A stretch of 34,415 nucleotides of DNA. It comes from Alphaproteobacteria bacterium (GTDB lineage: Bacteria; Pseudomonadota; Alphaproteobacteria; Rhizobiales; Aestuariivirgaceae). The stretch is from positions 1 through 34,415 of the forward strand of contig JAGRLX010000008.1 in assembly GCA_020441605.1 (NCBI GenBank), given 5' to 3'. Position 1 is the stretch's first letter, and each line of letters starts with the position of its first letter. A program made the position numbers and the translations under genes. The notes beneath the pieces were generated by a model. It had not been told where the DNA came from and ran no database searches. It saw only the letters and a program-made list of their open reading frames with translations. Shown piece by piece: positions 8,922 to 16,564 of this stretch.

Positions 8922-8938
8922 TATCCAGTAAATGGATA
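8922..8938. promoter_or_regulatory. Operator C: TATCCA-N5-TGGATA, best copy
   Basis: TATCCAGTAAATGGATA is a perfect inverted repeat that extends by one further A-T pair on each side (8921 and 8939) to 7+7 bp. It sits 21 bp before the amidase start and 71 bp from the divergent iclR start, so it probably serves both and provides autoregulation. Confidence 0.75.
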
Positions 8939-8959
8939 TCAAACAGGGGATCGCAACCC

Positions 8960-10381
8960 ATGCCTGACCCGCTATGGAGTCTCACGGCAACAGCCATGAC
9001 AGACATGCTAACGCAAGGCGACGTCTCTCCTTGCGACGTTCTCGATGCAATCGAGACGCGCGTCGCTTCCGTCAATGCGACCGTCAATGCCCTTCCAACA
9101 TTGTGTTTTGAGCGGGCGCGAGGTGCCGCGGCCGCTCTCGAAAGCCGTCCACCGTCAGAGCGCGGCCCACTTGCAGGCCTGCCCATCCCGATCAAGGATT
9201 CCTATGAAGTGGAAGGGGTTCGCACCACCTGGGGATCGCTCGCCTATGCCGACCACATCCCAACACACTCCGACTATCTGGTCGAAGCGATCGAGCGTTG
9301 CGGGGGCGTCGTCTTCGCCAAATCGAACACACCCGAGTTCGAGGCTGGTGCCAATACCTTCAACGACGTCTTCGGTCGAACGCTCAATCCGTGGGACCTG
9401 ACTCTGTCCGCGGGCGGATCGTCTGGTGGTGCCGCCGCCGCAGTCGCAACCGGAATGGCATTTGTAGCGCAAGGCTCTGACTTTGCGTGCTCGCTCCGGT
9501 ATCCTGCGGCCTTCTGCGGCATTGTGGGACTGAGGCCAAGCCCCGGCTTGATCCCGCAAGGTCCATCGCGGCTGCCCCATCAGGTCCTGTCGGTTATCGG
9601 CCCTCTCGCGCGAAATGTCGAAGATGTTGCGCTGGCGCTCGATGGCATGGTGTCCTTCGATCACCGCGATCCACTGACCCGGCCAATCCATCGTGACACA
9701 TATCGCGCGGCGGCCAGGGAACCACTTCGGCCAGCCGCTTGCGCCTTCAGCATGACCCTCGGCTTGGCGGCGGTCTCGCAGGATGTGACGGCGTCCGTCA
9801 TGCGCGCCATCCAATGCCTGGCGCTGGCAGGTTTGGAGATTGCGGAGCCTGCGGTCGATCTTCGGGCCACGGATGCGTGTTTCCGCACCTTGCGCGCCTA
9901 CCAGTTCGCGGTGCTGCGGCGCGATGCCTTGACCCTCCATCGCGACAAACTCAAGCCGGAAGTGATCTGGAACATCGAGGAAGGATTGAAGCTGACGGCG
10001 CTCGCGCTTGGCGAGGCCGAAGCCGCACGCGCTGTCCTGCGGACCGCATTCCTTGAACTGCTGGATGCGCATGAGTTTCTCATCGCGCCGACCGCGCCGG
10101 TCGCGCCGTTTCCGGTCACCGACCGCTACGTGACCAGCATCGACGGCGCGGAGCAAGAGACATATCTCGACTGGCTGGCCCTCGGCTATGCCATCACCGT
10201 GATGGGATGTCCGGCGATCTCGATCCCCTGCGGTTTCACGGCGCACGGGCTTCCAGTCGGACTCCAGATCATTGGAAAGCCATACGATGAACACAAGCTG
10301 CTCCGCATGGCGCGCTGGTGCGAGGACGTTCTTCAGGTAAAGATGGACAGACCCATTACACCGCGAAAGACGGCTGCATGA
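8960..10381 (+). CDS. Amidase-signature family hydrolase
   Basis: The 473-residue protein carries the complete Ser-cisSer-Lys catalytic triad: Lys79 in PIPIKDS, Ser154 in GGSSGG, and nucleophile Ser178 in GSDFACSLRYPA, with the standard 24-residue spacing between the serines. The usual GTDxGGSIRxPA motif is altered around Ser178. The family cleaves amides, including malonamate (malonamidase E2 of Bradyrhizobium) and ureidomalonate (Rhodococcus pyrimidine route). The C-terminal half has the normal AITVMGCPAISIPCGF and GLPVGLQIIG segments. AGGGGA lies 9 bases before the ATG, and operator C lies in front. A role as malonamate or ureidomalonate hydrolase is suggested by the malonyl-CoA decarboxylase in the same regulon, but it is inference. 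Confidence 0.9.
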   Translation: MPDPLWSLTATAMTDMLTQGDVSPCDVLDAIETRVASVNATVNALPTLCFERARGAAAALESRPPSERGPLAGLPIPIKDSYEVEGVRTTWGSLAYADHIPTHSDYLVEAIERCGGVVFAKSNTPEFEAGANTFNDVFGRTLNPWDLTLSAGGSSGGAAAAVATGMAFVAQGSDFACSLRYPAAFCGIVGLRPSPGLIPQGPSRLPHQVLSVIGPLARNVEDVALALDGMVSFDHRDPLTRPIHRDTYRAAAREPLRPAACAFSMTLGLAAVSQDVTASVMRAIQCLALAGLEIAEPAVDLRATDACFRTLRAYQFAVLRRDALTLHRDKLKPEVIWNIEEGLKLTALALGEAEAARAVLRTAFLELLDAHEFLIAPTAPVAPFPVTDRYVTSIDGAEQETYLDWLALGYAITVMGCPAISIPCGFTAHGLPVGLQIIGKPYDEHKLLRMARWCEDVLQVKMDRPITPRKTAA

Positions 10382-11295
10382 CCTCGGCCCAAGCCAAGCG
10401 TCTGGAACCGCTGATCCTGCTGTTCGCCGCAGGCGGTTTTGTCGGACTGATCTTCCCGCTGGCCAAGCTCGCCGGAAATCAAGGCCTTTCGCCACTGGCC
10501 TATGCCGGATTTTCGGCCCTTGGTGCGAGTGCCGTACTGGCGCTGATCTGCCGGCTGACCGGCGAGGCACTACCGTTCGGCCAGCGCGAATTCCACTATG
10601 CGCTGGTCGCCGGGCAGTTCACGTTCGCAATTCCCTTCGGCACGCTGGTCGCCATCATCCCGCTGGTGGGTTCGGGAGTTCCTGCCATCCTGCAGTCGTT
10701 GGCGCCCATCATGACGCTGGCCATCGTTTATGCCGCCGGCCTCGAGAGCCCACAGGCCGGACGGATGCTGGGTCTGCTGATCGGTCTCGCGGGCGTGCTC
10801 CTGATTCTGTTTTCCCGCGGTGCCGGCGCTGAGGCAAACGCCGATCTCTGGCTGTGGTATCTGATTGCGTTGACAACGCCCGCTGCACTCGCAGTCGGCA
10901 ATGTCTATCGCAGCACGGCATGGCCTCCGGGATGCCGCCCCATGCCACTGGCGACCTTGACGCTTGCCGCGGCTGCGGCGGGCCTTCTTGCATTGGCTGT
11001 GATCTTCAGTCTTCTGGGTCTGACGGAGGACCTGGTCCAAGGCTTTGACAGGGGCTGGCCATTGGTGATCGTTCAAAGCCTGTGCACCGGCATAGGTTAT
11101 GCCTTCTTCTTCCGGCTGCAGCAGGTCGGCGGTCCCGTCTATCTCAGCCAGATCAGTTATGTGAACACCGGCGTGGGCATCGCCTTTGCGGTATTGTTTT
11201 TCGGCGAACATCTGCCATTCACCGCATGGCTTGCCGTCGGCTGCATCTTTGCTGGAGTTGCGCTGGTCACTCTCACTGGCCAGACAAGCAGGTGA
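10378..11295 (+). CDS. EamA/DMT-family membrane transporter
   Basis: The 305-residue protein has about ten hydrophobic segments arranged as two EamA repeats, for example LEPLILLFAAGGFVGLIF, ILQSLAPIMTLAIVYAAG and WLAVGCIFAGVALVTL. This is the drug/metabolite transporter fold of the inner membrane. The start codon overlaps the amidase stop as ATGA, so translation is coupled. A start 60 bases further upstream exists but would add a hydrophilic tail and was rejected. DMT proteins commonly export metabolites, so export of an amidase product or intermediate is one option and import another. The substrate is unknown. Confidence 0.85.
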   Translation: MTSAQAKRLEPLILLFAAGGFVGLIFPLAKLAGNQGLSPLAYAGFSALGASAVLALICRLTGEALPFGQREFHYALVAGQFTFAIPFGTLVAIIPLVGSGVPAILQSLAPIMTLAIVYAAGLESPQAGRMLGLLIGLAGVLLILFSRGAGAEANADLWLWYLIALTTPAALAVGNVYRSTAWPPGCRPMPLATLTLAAAAAGLLALAVIFSLLGLTEDLVQGFDRGWPLVIVQSLCTGIGYAFFFRLQQVGGPVYLSQISYVNTGVGIAFAVLFFGEHLPFTAWLAVGCIFAGVALVTLTGQTSR

Positions 11296-11325
11296 CCGCC
11301 ACCGCATAAGCAGCCATTGCGCATA

Positions 11326-11355
11326 TTGACAGCCGCTCAAATTGCTCGGTATCAT
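11326..11355 (+). promoter_or_regulatory. Strong sigma-70-like promoter for the Mo-hydroxylase/BMP operon
   Basis: TTGACA (11326-11331), an 18-base spacer and TATCAT (11350-11355) form the best promoter match noticed in the window. Operator D begins 14 bases after the -10 element, where a bound repressor would block initiation or clearance. Confidence 0.6.
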
Positions 11356-11369
11356 CATACGAAATATTA

Positions 11370-11386
11370 TATCCGTATTATGGATA
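11370..11386. promoter_or_regulatory. Operator D: TATCCG-N5-TGGATA
   Basis: TATCCGTATTATGGATA matches the shared operator with one mismatch and has flanking A and T that extend it. It lies just after the strong promoter and about 114-130 bp before the first subunit gene of the Mo hydroxylase. Confidence 0.7.
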
Positions 11387-11428
11387 TTCCAGGCGGGCAT
11401 CCGTCGATCTTGCTCGGGAGAAATGCCA

Positions 11429-11503
11429 GTGAAGCAAACTCTTGCCGGGATAGTGCAGCCAGCTGGCGCCGCGCCTATCATCGAGTTCGGCTCACGTTCA
11501 TGA
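11429..11503 (+). CDS. Putative 24-residue leader peptide
   Basis: A GTG at 11429 follows GGGAG (11416-11420) with 8-base spacing and opens a 24-codon frame that ends in TGA at 11501-11503. The stop overlaps the ATG of the FAD-subunit gene as ATGA, and that gene has no clear ribosome binding site of its own. This suggests translational coupling through a leader peptide. An ATG at 11423 in the same frame is only 2 bases from the GGAG and is less likely. The peptide is mildly hydrophobic, contains no run of one amino acid and resembles no attenuator known to me. Confidence 0.4.
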   Translation: MKQTLAGIVQPAGAAPIIEFGSRS

Positions 11504-12363
11504 AGCCGCCGCTCTTCGACTATCAAGCACCCAGCACGCTCGAAGAGGCGATCGCGCTCCTGGCCGCTGACGATGATGCCATGGTATTGGCCGGTGGCCA
11601 AAGCCTGGTGCCCGCCATGAACATGCGCCTTGCTGCACCTTCACGCCTGGTCGACATCCAACATGTTCCGGGACTTTCGGGCGTATCGGTTTCGAACGGC
11701 ATGGTCACGATCGGCGCCATGGTGCGACATCGCGACGTCGAACTAGACGACAGTGTCTTCAAGACCAACCCGCTGCTTCGAGAAGCGCTGGGGCATGTGG
11801 CGCATGTGCCGATCCGCAATCGCGGAACCACCGTCGGTAGCATCTGCCACGCCGACGCCGCTGCGGAAATGCCTATGATCCTGCTTCTCACGGGCGGCAG
11901 TGTCGTCGCCAAGGGACCCGGCGGGACACGCACGATTCCGGCCGACCAATTCTTCAAGTTCCATCTGACGACGGCGCGACGGCCGGATGAAATCGTGGTG
12001 GAAGTGAGATTTCCGGCTCTACCGGAAGGTGCGGGCCACGCCTTCGTCGAATTCACGCGCCGTCATGGCGATTATGCGATCGTCGCATTGGGAGCCATTC
12101 TAAAGAAGGATCGCAACGGCACGGTCTCGGACATTTCGCTCGCGGCATGCGGAATATCGACGCGACCGATACGTCTCACCCGGGCAGAGGCAGCGCTGAA
12201 GGGCACGAAATTAACCAAGGCTGATATCGAAGCTGCGGTAGAGGCTGCGGCAGAGGCTGTCGACAGTGAGGACGACATTATCGCCACGGCCGCCTATCGC
12301 AAGCATTTGGCCGGCGTGCTGCTGCGGCGCTCTGTCGTGATCGCCGCATCGAGAGCCGCCTAG
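11500..12363 (+). CDS. Molybdenum hydroxylase FAD-binding (medium) subunit
   Basis: The 287-residue protein has the length and motifs of CoxM/XDH-type FAD subunits: AGGQSL (31-36) in the first FAD loop, VGSICHADAAAEMP (112-125) in the second, and a C-terminal CO-dehydrogenase flavoprotein domain with AACGISTRPIRL. It passes electrons from the Fe-S subunit to an acceptor through FAD. The start at 11500 matches the family N-terminus (MKPPLFDYQAP); a longer in-frame version would run back through operator D. It is the first main gene of the operon running to 20080. The order FAD, Fe-S, Mo subunit is typical of three-component xanthine-oxidase-family enzymes. Confidence 0.92.
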   Translation: MKPPLFDYQAPSTLEEAIALLAADDDAMVLAGGQSLVPAMNMRLAAPSRLVDIQHVPGLSGVSVSNGMVTIGAMVRHRDVELDDSVFKTNPLLREALGHVAHVPIRNRGTTVGSICHADAAAEMPMILLLTGGSVVAKGPGGTRTIPADQFFKFHLTTARRPDEIVVEVRFPALPEGAGHAFVEFTRRHGDYAIVALGAILKKDRNGTVSDISLAACGISTRPIRLTRAEAALKGTKLTKADIEAAVEAAAEAVDSEDDIIATAAYRKHLAGVLLRRSVVIAASRAA

Positions 12364-12369
12364 GAGAGC

Positions 12370-12903
12370 ATGATGAAAGCCGGTCAGATAAAGGCCTTCC
12401 CATCCGTCACAAGCGCCGATCCCAAGGCCACGATTACGCTCTCGGTCAACGGCACTGAAGTGACCCGCGAAGTGAGCTCACGCATGCTCCTGTCAGATTT
12501 TCTCCGCCACGAATTGGGCCTGACAGGGACCCATGTCGGTTGTGAACATGGGGTTTGCGGAGCTTGTACCATCCTCATCGATGGCAAGTCGGCGCGATCA
12601 TGCCTGACCTTTGCCGTGCAGGCCGCTGGGAGCAAGATCGAGACTGTCGAGTCTCTGGCCGGTGAAAACGGCGAACTTCATCCGCTGCAGAGCGCCTTCA
12701 AGGAGTGCCATGCCCTGCAGTGTGGCTATTGTACGCCCGGCATGATGATGAACGTCATATCCCATCTGCGGTCGGGCGAGACCCTGGATCTCAGTGACGA
12801 TGGCATTCGCGAAATGCTGTCGGGAAATCTTTGCCGCTGTACTGGCTACAGCAACATCATTGCCGCGGTGCGGCGCGCCGCCGAAGCGATGGCTGGGCAT
12901 TAG
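12370..12903 (+). CDS. Molybdenum hydroxylase [2Fe-2S] (small) subunit
   Basis: The 177-residue protein has an N-terminal plant-ferredoxin-like cluster site, Cys58, Cys63, Cys66 and Cys78 (GCEHGVCGAC...C), and a helical C-terminal cluster site, Cys118, Cys121, Cys155 and Cys157 (CGYC...CRC). Both [2Fe-2S] centres are therefore complete. The N-terminal 20 residues exceed the usual small-subunit start but contain no Tat or Sec signal. AGGAGAG overlaps the preceding stop codon, giving tight spacing to this ATG; Met2 is an equally good start. Confidence 0.95.
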   Translation: MMKAGQIKAFPSVTSADPKATITLSVNGTEVTREVSSRMLLSDFLRHELGLTGTHVGCEHGVCGACTILIDGKSARSCLTFAVQAAGSKIETVESLAGENGELHPLQSAFKECHALQCGYCTPGMMMNVISHLRSGETLDLSDDGIREMLSGNLCRCTGYSNIIAAVRRAAEAMAGH

Positions 12904-12920
12904 GGACGGAGACGTTTTAG

Positions 12921-15308
12921 ATGGCGACGCGCACATTCGGGGCCAGAGTTCAGCGCAATATCGACCCGCAGCTCCTCAAGGGCGAGGGCGCTTTCGTCGA
13001 CGACATTCCACTTCCCGGCGCACTGCATGTCGCCTTCGTGCGCAGTCCCTATGCAAGGGCGCGGATCAAGTCGATCGATCTGACCGCAGCCCGAGCGCTT
13101 CAGGGTGTCGCTGCGATCTACACGGCCGATGACATCGGCGCCCTGGACCGGGAAATGCCCCTGCTCATTCCGCATCCGTCGATGACCGATGCCCGCACGC
13201 AAAGACCACTAGCCCGCGGAGACGTCTATTACGTCGGGCAGACCGTTGCCATGGTGGTGGCCGCTGACCGCTACACGGCGGAAGACGCCGCTGGCCTGGT
13301 CGACATCGACTACGACCCCCTGGATGTGGAAATCGACATCGAAAGGGCAATCACCGACGGAGCACCACGGGTTCACGCCAGTCACCCAAACAATGTTGCG
13401 GCTCATTTCGTGCAGGTGTCGGGCGATCCAGACACAGCCATTGCCAAGGCCGAGCATGTCACAAGGATCCGCGTACAGGTTGATCGCTCGACGGCAGCGC
13501 CGATGGAATGCCGCGCTGTCGCTGCGACTTTCGACCGTGTTTCAGGCGAGCTGACCGTCTGGGATGGAACCCAGGCTCCGATTTCAGTGCGCGGCGGCCT
13601 TGCCTCGATCCTCCAACTCGACGAAGACAAGGTGCGGGTTATTGCGCCCCATGTCGGCGGCGGCTTCGGACAGAAGGTTCTTCTCTTCTATCCGGACGAG
13701 CTGCTTGTGCCGATGGCGGCGATGCAACTCGGCAGGCCGGTGAAGTTCATCGAAGACCGGCGCGAGAATTTCGTCGGCTCGACACAGGAACGTACCCAGA
13801 TCCATTATATCGAGCTCTATGCCAAGAAGACCGGAGAAGTCATCGCGCTGCGCGACAGTTTCCTGCACGATACCGGTGCGTTCATTCCCTACGGCATCGC
13901 CATTGCCCAGGTGGCATCCACATCGATTGCCGGCCCCTATCGCATTCCCAATATTTGGGTCGAGTTCAAGGCCGTCTATACGCCCACCGTGCCGATCACC
14001 CCTTACCGTGGCTGCGGGCGGCCGCAATCCTGTTTTGCGATCGAACGTGCCATGGACCAGCTCGCCGAGGACCTCGGGCTTGATCGTTTCGAAGTGCGCC
14101 GGCGTAACCTGATTGCCGATGACCAATTCCCCTATCCGCGCGCCGGGCTGCTGTTTGCCGATGGGCTGAAGGTCAACCTGGACAGCGGCCAGTACCACAA
14201 GGCCCTCGCCATGATGGCGGATGCCCTCGACGCCGGAGGGTTTTCGAAGAAGCAGGAAGCTGCCCGCGAGAATGGCCGATACCTCGGACTCGGGCTGGCA
14301 TTTTACGTAGAGGGAACCGGCCTCGGCCCCTATGAGGGCGGCCATATCAAGATCCATCCGATTACCGGCAAGGTCTATGTCAACACCGGTCTCACATCCC
14401 AAGGTCAGGGGCACGACACAGTCTTCGCCCAGATCGTCGCCGATCAACTTGGTGTTGCGGTCGAGGACGTGATCTTGGTCGAAGGCGACACCAAGGCCTT
14501 CGACTGGGGGGTAGCCACCTTTGCAAGCCGGGCAGCCGTCGTGTCAGGCAATGCGATCTACAAGTCGGCCCTGCAAGTTCGCGGCAAGACCCTCGAGGCG
14601 GCCGCCAACATGCTGGAAGCGCAGGTGGAGGATATCGAACTCCGCGATGGCGCGGCCTGGATCAAGGGGACGGATCGAAAGGTTCCGCTTGCGGCCATCG
14701 CGACTGCTACGAACCCGTTGCGTTACGCCTTCAACGAGGCGGCGAAGGCTGCAACGCAGTTCGCGCCGGCCTCGAAACATGACGGCCCGCCACTCGCGGA
14801 AGGACAGCATCCGGGGCTCGAGGCGACCGATTACTATAGTCCGCCCTGCGCCACTTGGGCCTATGGCGTTCACGGAGCTATCGTCGAGGTCGATCCTGAG
14901 CTCTGCCAGGTCAAGGTCGAGAAATATGTCTGCATCCATGACTGCGGCAACATGATCAATCCGATGATTGTGGAGGGTCAGGTCATGGGCGGTATCGCCC
15001 AGGGATTCGGCGGGGCGCTCTATGAACGGGTCGAGTTCGATTCCTCGGGCAATATGTTGAATGCCAATTTTGCCGACTTCCTGATGCCCTATGCGACAGA
15101 GATTCCCAACGTGGAGATCCTGCATCTCGAGACCCCCTCGCCGCTCAATCCGCTCGGCGTCAAGGGCGTGGGCGAGGCCGGATGCATCGCCGTCGGCTCG
15201 GTCATCGCTTCAGGCATCGAGGATGCGCTGATACCACTCAATGCCGGCAAGTTCCGGCACACACCGATCACGCCCAGCATGATCCATGCTGCGCTATCGG
15301 GAACATGA
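12921..15308 (+). CDS. Molybdenum hydroxylase catalytic (large) subunit, xanthine-dehydrogenase family
   Basis: The 795-residue protein is the Mo-cofactor-binding subunit. Seen are GGGFGQK (246-252), the active-site loop PYRGCGR (361-367), a GQGHDTVFAQ segment, and GVGEAG (749-754) with the catalytic base Glu752. The loop differs from true CO dehydrogenase (AYxCSFR) and is closer to the AYRGAGR of form II homologues, with Cys in the middle. The enzyme should hydroxylate an electron-poor carbon, as in purines, pyrimidines, nicotinate or aldehydes, using water. In context its substrate may be the heterocycle imported by the downstream BMP-ABC system. Length and motif order are normal. Confidence 0.92.
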   Translation: MATRTFGARVQRNIDPQLLKGEGAFVDDIPLPGALHVAFVRSPYARARIKSIDLTAARALQGVAAIYTADDIGALDREMPLLIPHPSMTDARTQRPLARGDVYYVGQTVAMVVAADRYTAEDAAGLVDIDYDPLDVEIDIERAITDGAPRVHASHPNNVAAHFVQVSGDPDTAIAKAEHVTRIRVQVDRSTAAPMECRAVAATFDRVSGELTVWDGTQAPISVRGGLASILQLDEDKVRVIAPHVGGGFGQKVLLFYPDELLVPMAAMQLGRPVKFIEDRRENFVGSTQERTQIHYIELYAKKTGEVIALRDSFLHDTGAFIPYGIAIAQVASTSIAGPYRIPNIWVEFKAVYTPTVPITPYRGCGRPQSCFAIERAMDQLAEDLGLDRFEVRRRNLIADDQFPYPRAGLLFADGLKVNLDSGQYHKALAMMADALDAGGFSKKQEAARENGRYLGLGLAFYVEGTGLGPYEGGHIKIHPITGKVYVNTGLTSQGQGHDTVFAQIVADQLGVAVEDVILVEGDTKAFDWGVATFASRAAVVSGNAIYKSALQVRGKTLEAAANMLEAQVEDIELRDGAAWIKGTDRKVPLAAIATATNPLRYAFNEAAKAATQFAPASKHDGPPLAEGQHPGLEATDYYSPPCATWAYGVHGAIVEVDPELCQVKVEKYVCIHDCGNMINPMIVEGQVMGGIAQGFGGALYERVEFDSSGNMLNANFADFLMPYATEIPNVEILHLETPSPLNPLGVKGVGEAGCIAVGSVIASGIEDALIPLNAGKFRHTPITPSMIHAALSGT

Positions 15309-15417
15309 GCTTCCGGCCAATGCCGCGACAGAACGACATGGCCGAAGGAAAAATGGGAGAGGGCCGCCGGTCCATCTTATCCGGCACAACGGGAGAGCAA
15401 ACGGAAAGGGTCATCAG

Positions 15418-16503
15418 ATGATGAAAAGGCTGTTGGGACTATGCGTGGCGGGGATCATGGCCATCGGCCTGGGTTCCGTTCAGGCCTCGGCGGAATTCAA
15501 GCTCAAGGGCGAACCTAAGATCGCAATGATCATCTTCTCTCAGAAGAATGATGGCGGCTGGTCGCAAGCGCTGGACGAAGCGCGTCAAAGGCTGGAAGGC
15601 TCAATGGGCGTAAAGATACCGGTCGTCGAAAACGTACCCGAGAATGCAACGGCCATCCGCCCGGCTGTCGAACTCTTCATCAGCCGAGGCGTCAACATCA
15701 TCATAGGCTCGGCTTTCGGCTATTCAGATACGTTCAAGGAATTGTCCGAGAAATACCCGGACGTGGCTTTCCTCAATCCGGCCGGCATAACCAATGGCCC
15801 AAATCTCGAGTCCTTCTATGGCCGCACCTATGAGAGCCAGTATCTCTGCGGCATGGCAGCGGCTGGTGCGTCCAAGACCGGCAAGCTTGGCTTCGTTGCG
15901 GCAAATCCCTTCGGCCTGGTGAACTGGACCGTGAATGCCTATGCATTGGGGGCCCAGCAGATCAACCCCGATGCCACTGTAACCGTGGTCTACACCGGCG
16001 CATGGAACGATCCGGTGAAGGAGCGCGCGGCGGCCGAAGCACTTGCCGAACAGGGCATCGATGTCATCGGCCAGCACGTGGATACACCGACACCGCAGAT
16101 CGTGGCCCAGGAAAAGGGCATCTACGGCACCGGCCACCATCGCGATCTTGCCGAATTCGCTCCCAAGGCCACGCAGTGCTCGTCGGTCTGGGTCTGGGAC
16201 CGGTTCCTCGAACCCGAGATCAAGAAGATCATCGACGGCAGCTGGGCCCCAGGCCCCTATGGCGCCTTCCTGTCGATCAAGGAAGGCGGCACGGATATCG
16301 CCTGCTGCGGCAGCGCGGTACCCCAGGAGGTGGCCGACAAGGTCAAGGCGGCCCGCGAGGAGATCATCGGCGGCAAGCATGTCTTTGCCGGCCCGCTCAA
16401 CGACCGTGAAGGAAAGGAACGGGTTGCTGCCGGTGCCGTCCTGGGCGACGGTGACCTCTGGCAGATGGACTGGTTTGTCAAGGGCGTGATCAGCCAGCAA
16501 TAA
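15418..16503 (+). CDS. BMP-family ABC transporter substrate-binding protein
   Basis: The 361-residue periplasmic protein starts with a Sec signal (MMKRLLGLCVAGIMAIGLGS, cleavage near VQASA-EF) and lacks a proper lipobox. IAMIIFSQKNDGGWSQALDEA, GRTYESQYLCGMAAAGASKTGKLGF and the later VWVWD segment are typical of the BMP/PnrA family, whose studied members bind nucleosides or nucleobases. GGAAAGG precedes the start. The gene lies 109 bp after the Mo subunit with no operator copy or clear promoter between, so it is probably cotranscribed. A nucleobase-like ligand would fit the hydroxylase, but this is inference. Confidence 0.9.
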   Translation: MMKRLLGLCVAGIMAIGLGSVQASAEFKLKGEPKIAMIIFSQKNDGGWSQALDEARQRLEGSMGVKIPVVENVPENATAIRPAVELFISRGVNIIIGSAFGYSDTFKELSEKYPDVAFLNPAGITNGPNLESFYGRTYESQYLCGMAAAGASKTGKLGFVAANPFGLVNWTVNAYALGAQQINPDATVTVVYTGAWNDPVKERAAAEALAEQGIDVIGQHVDTPTPQIVAQEKGIYGTGHHRDLAEFAPKATQCSSVWVWDRFLEPEIKKIIDGSWAPGPYGAFLSIKEGGTDIACCGSAVPQEVADKVKAAREEIIGGKHVFAGPLNDREGKERVAAGAVLGDGDLWQMDWFVKGVISQQ

Positions 16504-16510
16504 TCGCTCC

Positions 16511-16542
16511 GGGGCCACGCCGCATCATTGCCGCGTGGCCCC
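16511..16542 (+). other. Intercistronic stem-loop after the BMP gene
   Basis: GGGGCCACGC (16511-16520) pairs perfectly with GCGTGGCCCC (16533-16542) across a 12-base loop. It begins 7 bases after the BMP stop codon and has no T-run. Such structures usually protect the upstream binding-protein mRNA from 3' exonucleases and lower expression of the downstream ATPase. Confidence 0.65.
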
Positions 16543-16564
16543 TATTCCGTCTGGAAGCAGATTC

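Noticed and set aside
9155..10570. 471-codon antisense frame across the amidase
   Set aside because: It is rich in Arg, Gly and Asp in the manner of antisense noise, lies opposite an intact amidase, and has no ribosome binding site.
10570..11601. 343-codon antisense frame across the EamA gene, promoter and operator D
   Set aside because: It runs through the promoter and operator of the opposite strand and lacks any hydrophobic or domain pattern.
11500..15308. Carbon monoxide dehydrogenase (coxMSL)
   Set aside because: Subunit order fits, but the active-site loop is PYRGCGR rather than AYxCSFR, and no coxDEF-type accessory genes are nearby.
15310..15347. Stem-loop between the Mo subunit and BMP genes
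   Set aside because: The pairing (CTTCCGGCCA with TGGCCGAAG) has a bulge, a loop of about 20 bases and no T-run, so it is too weak to call.
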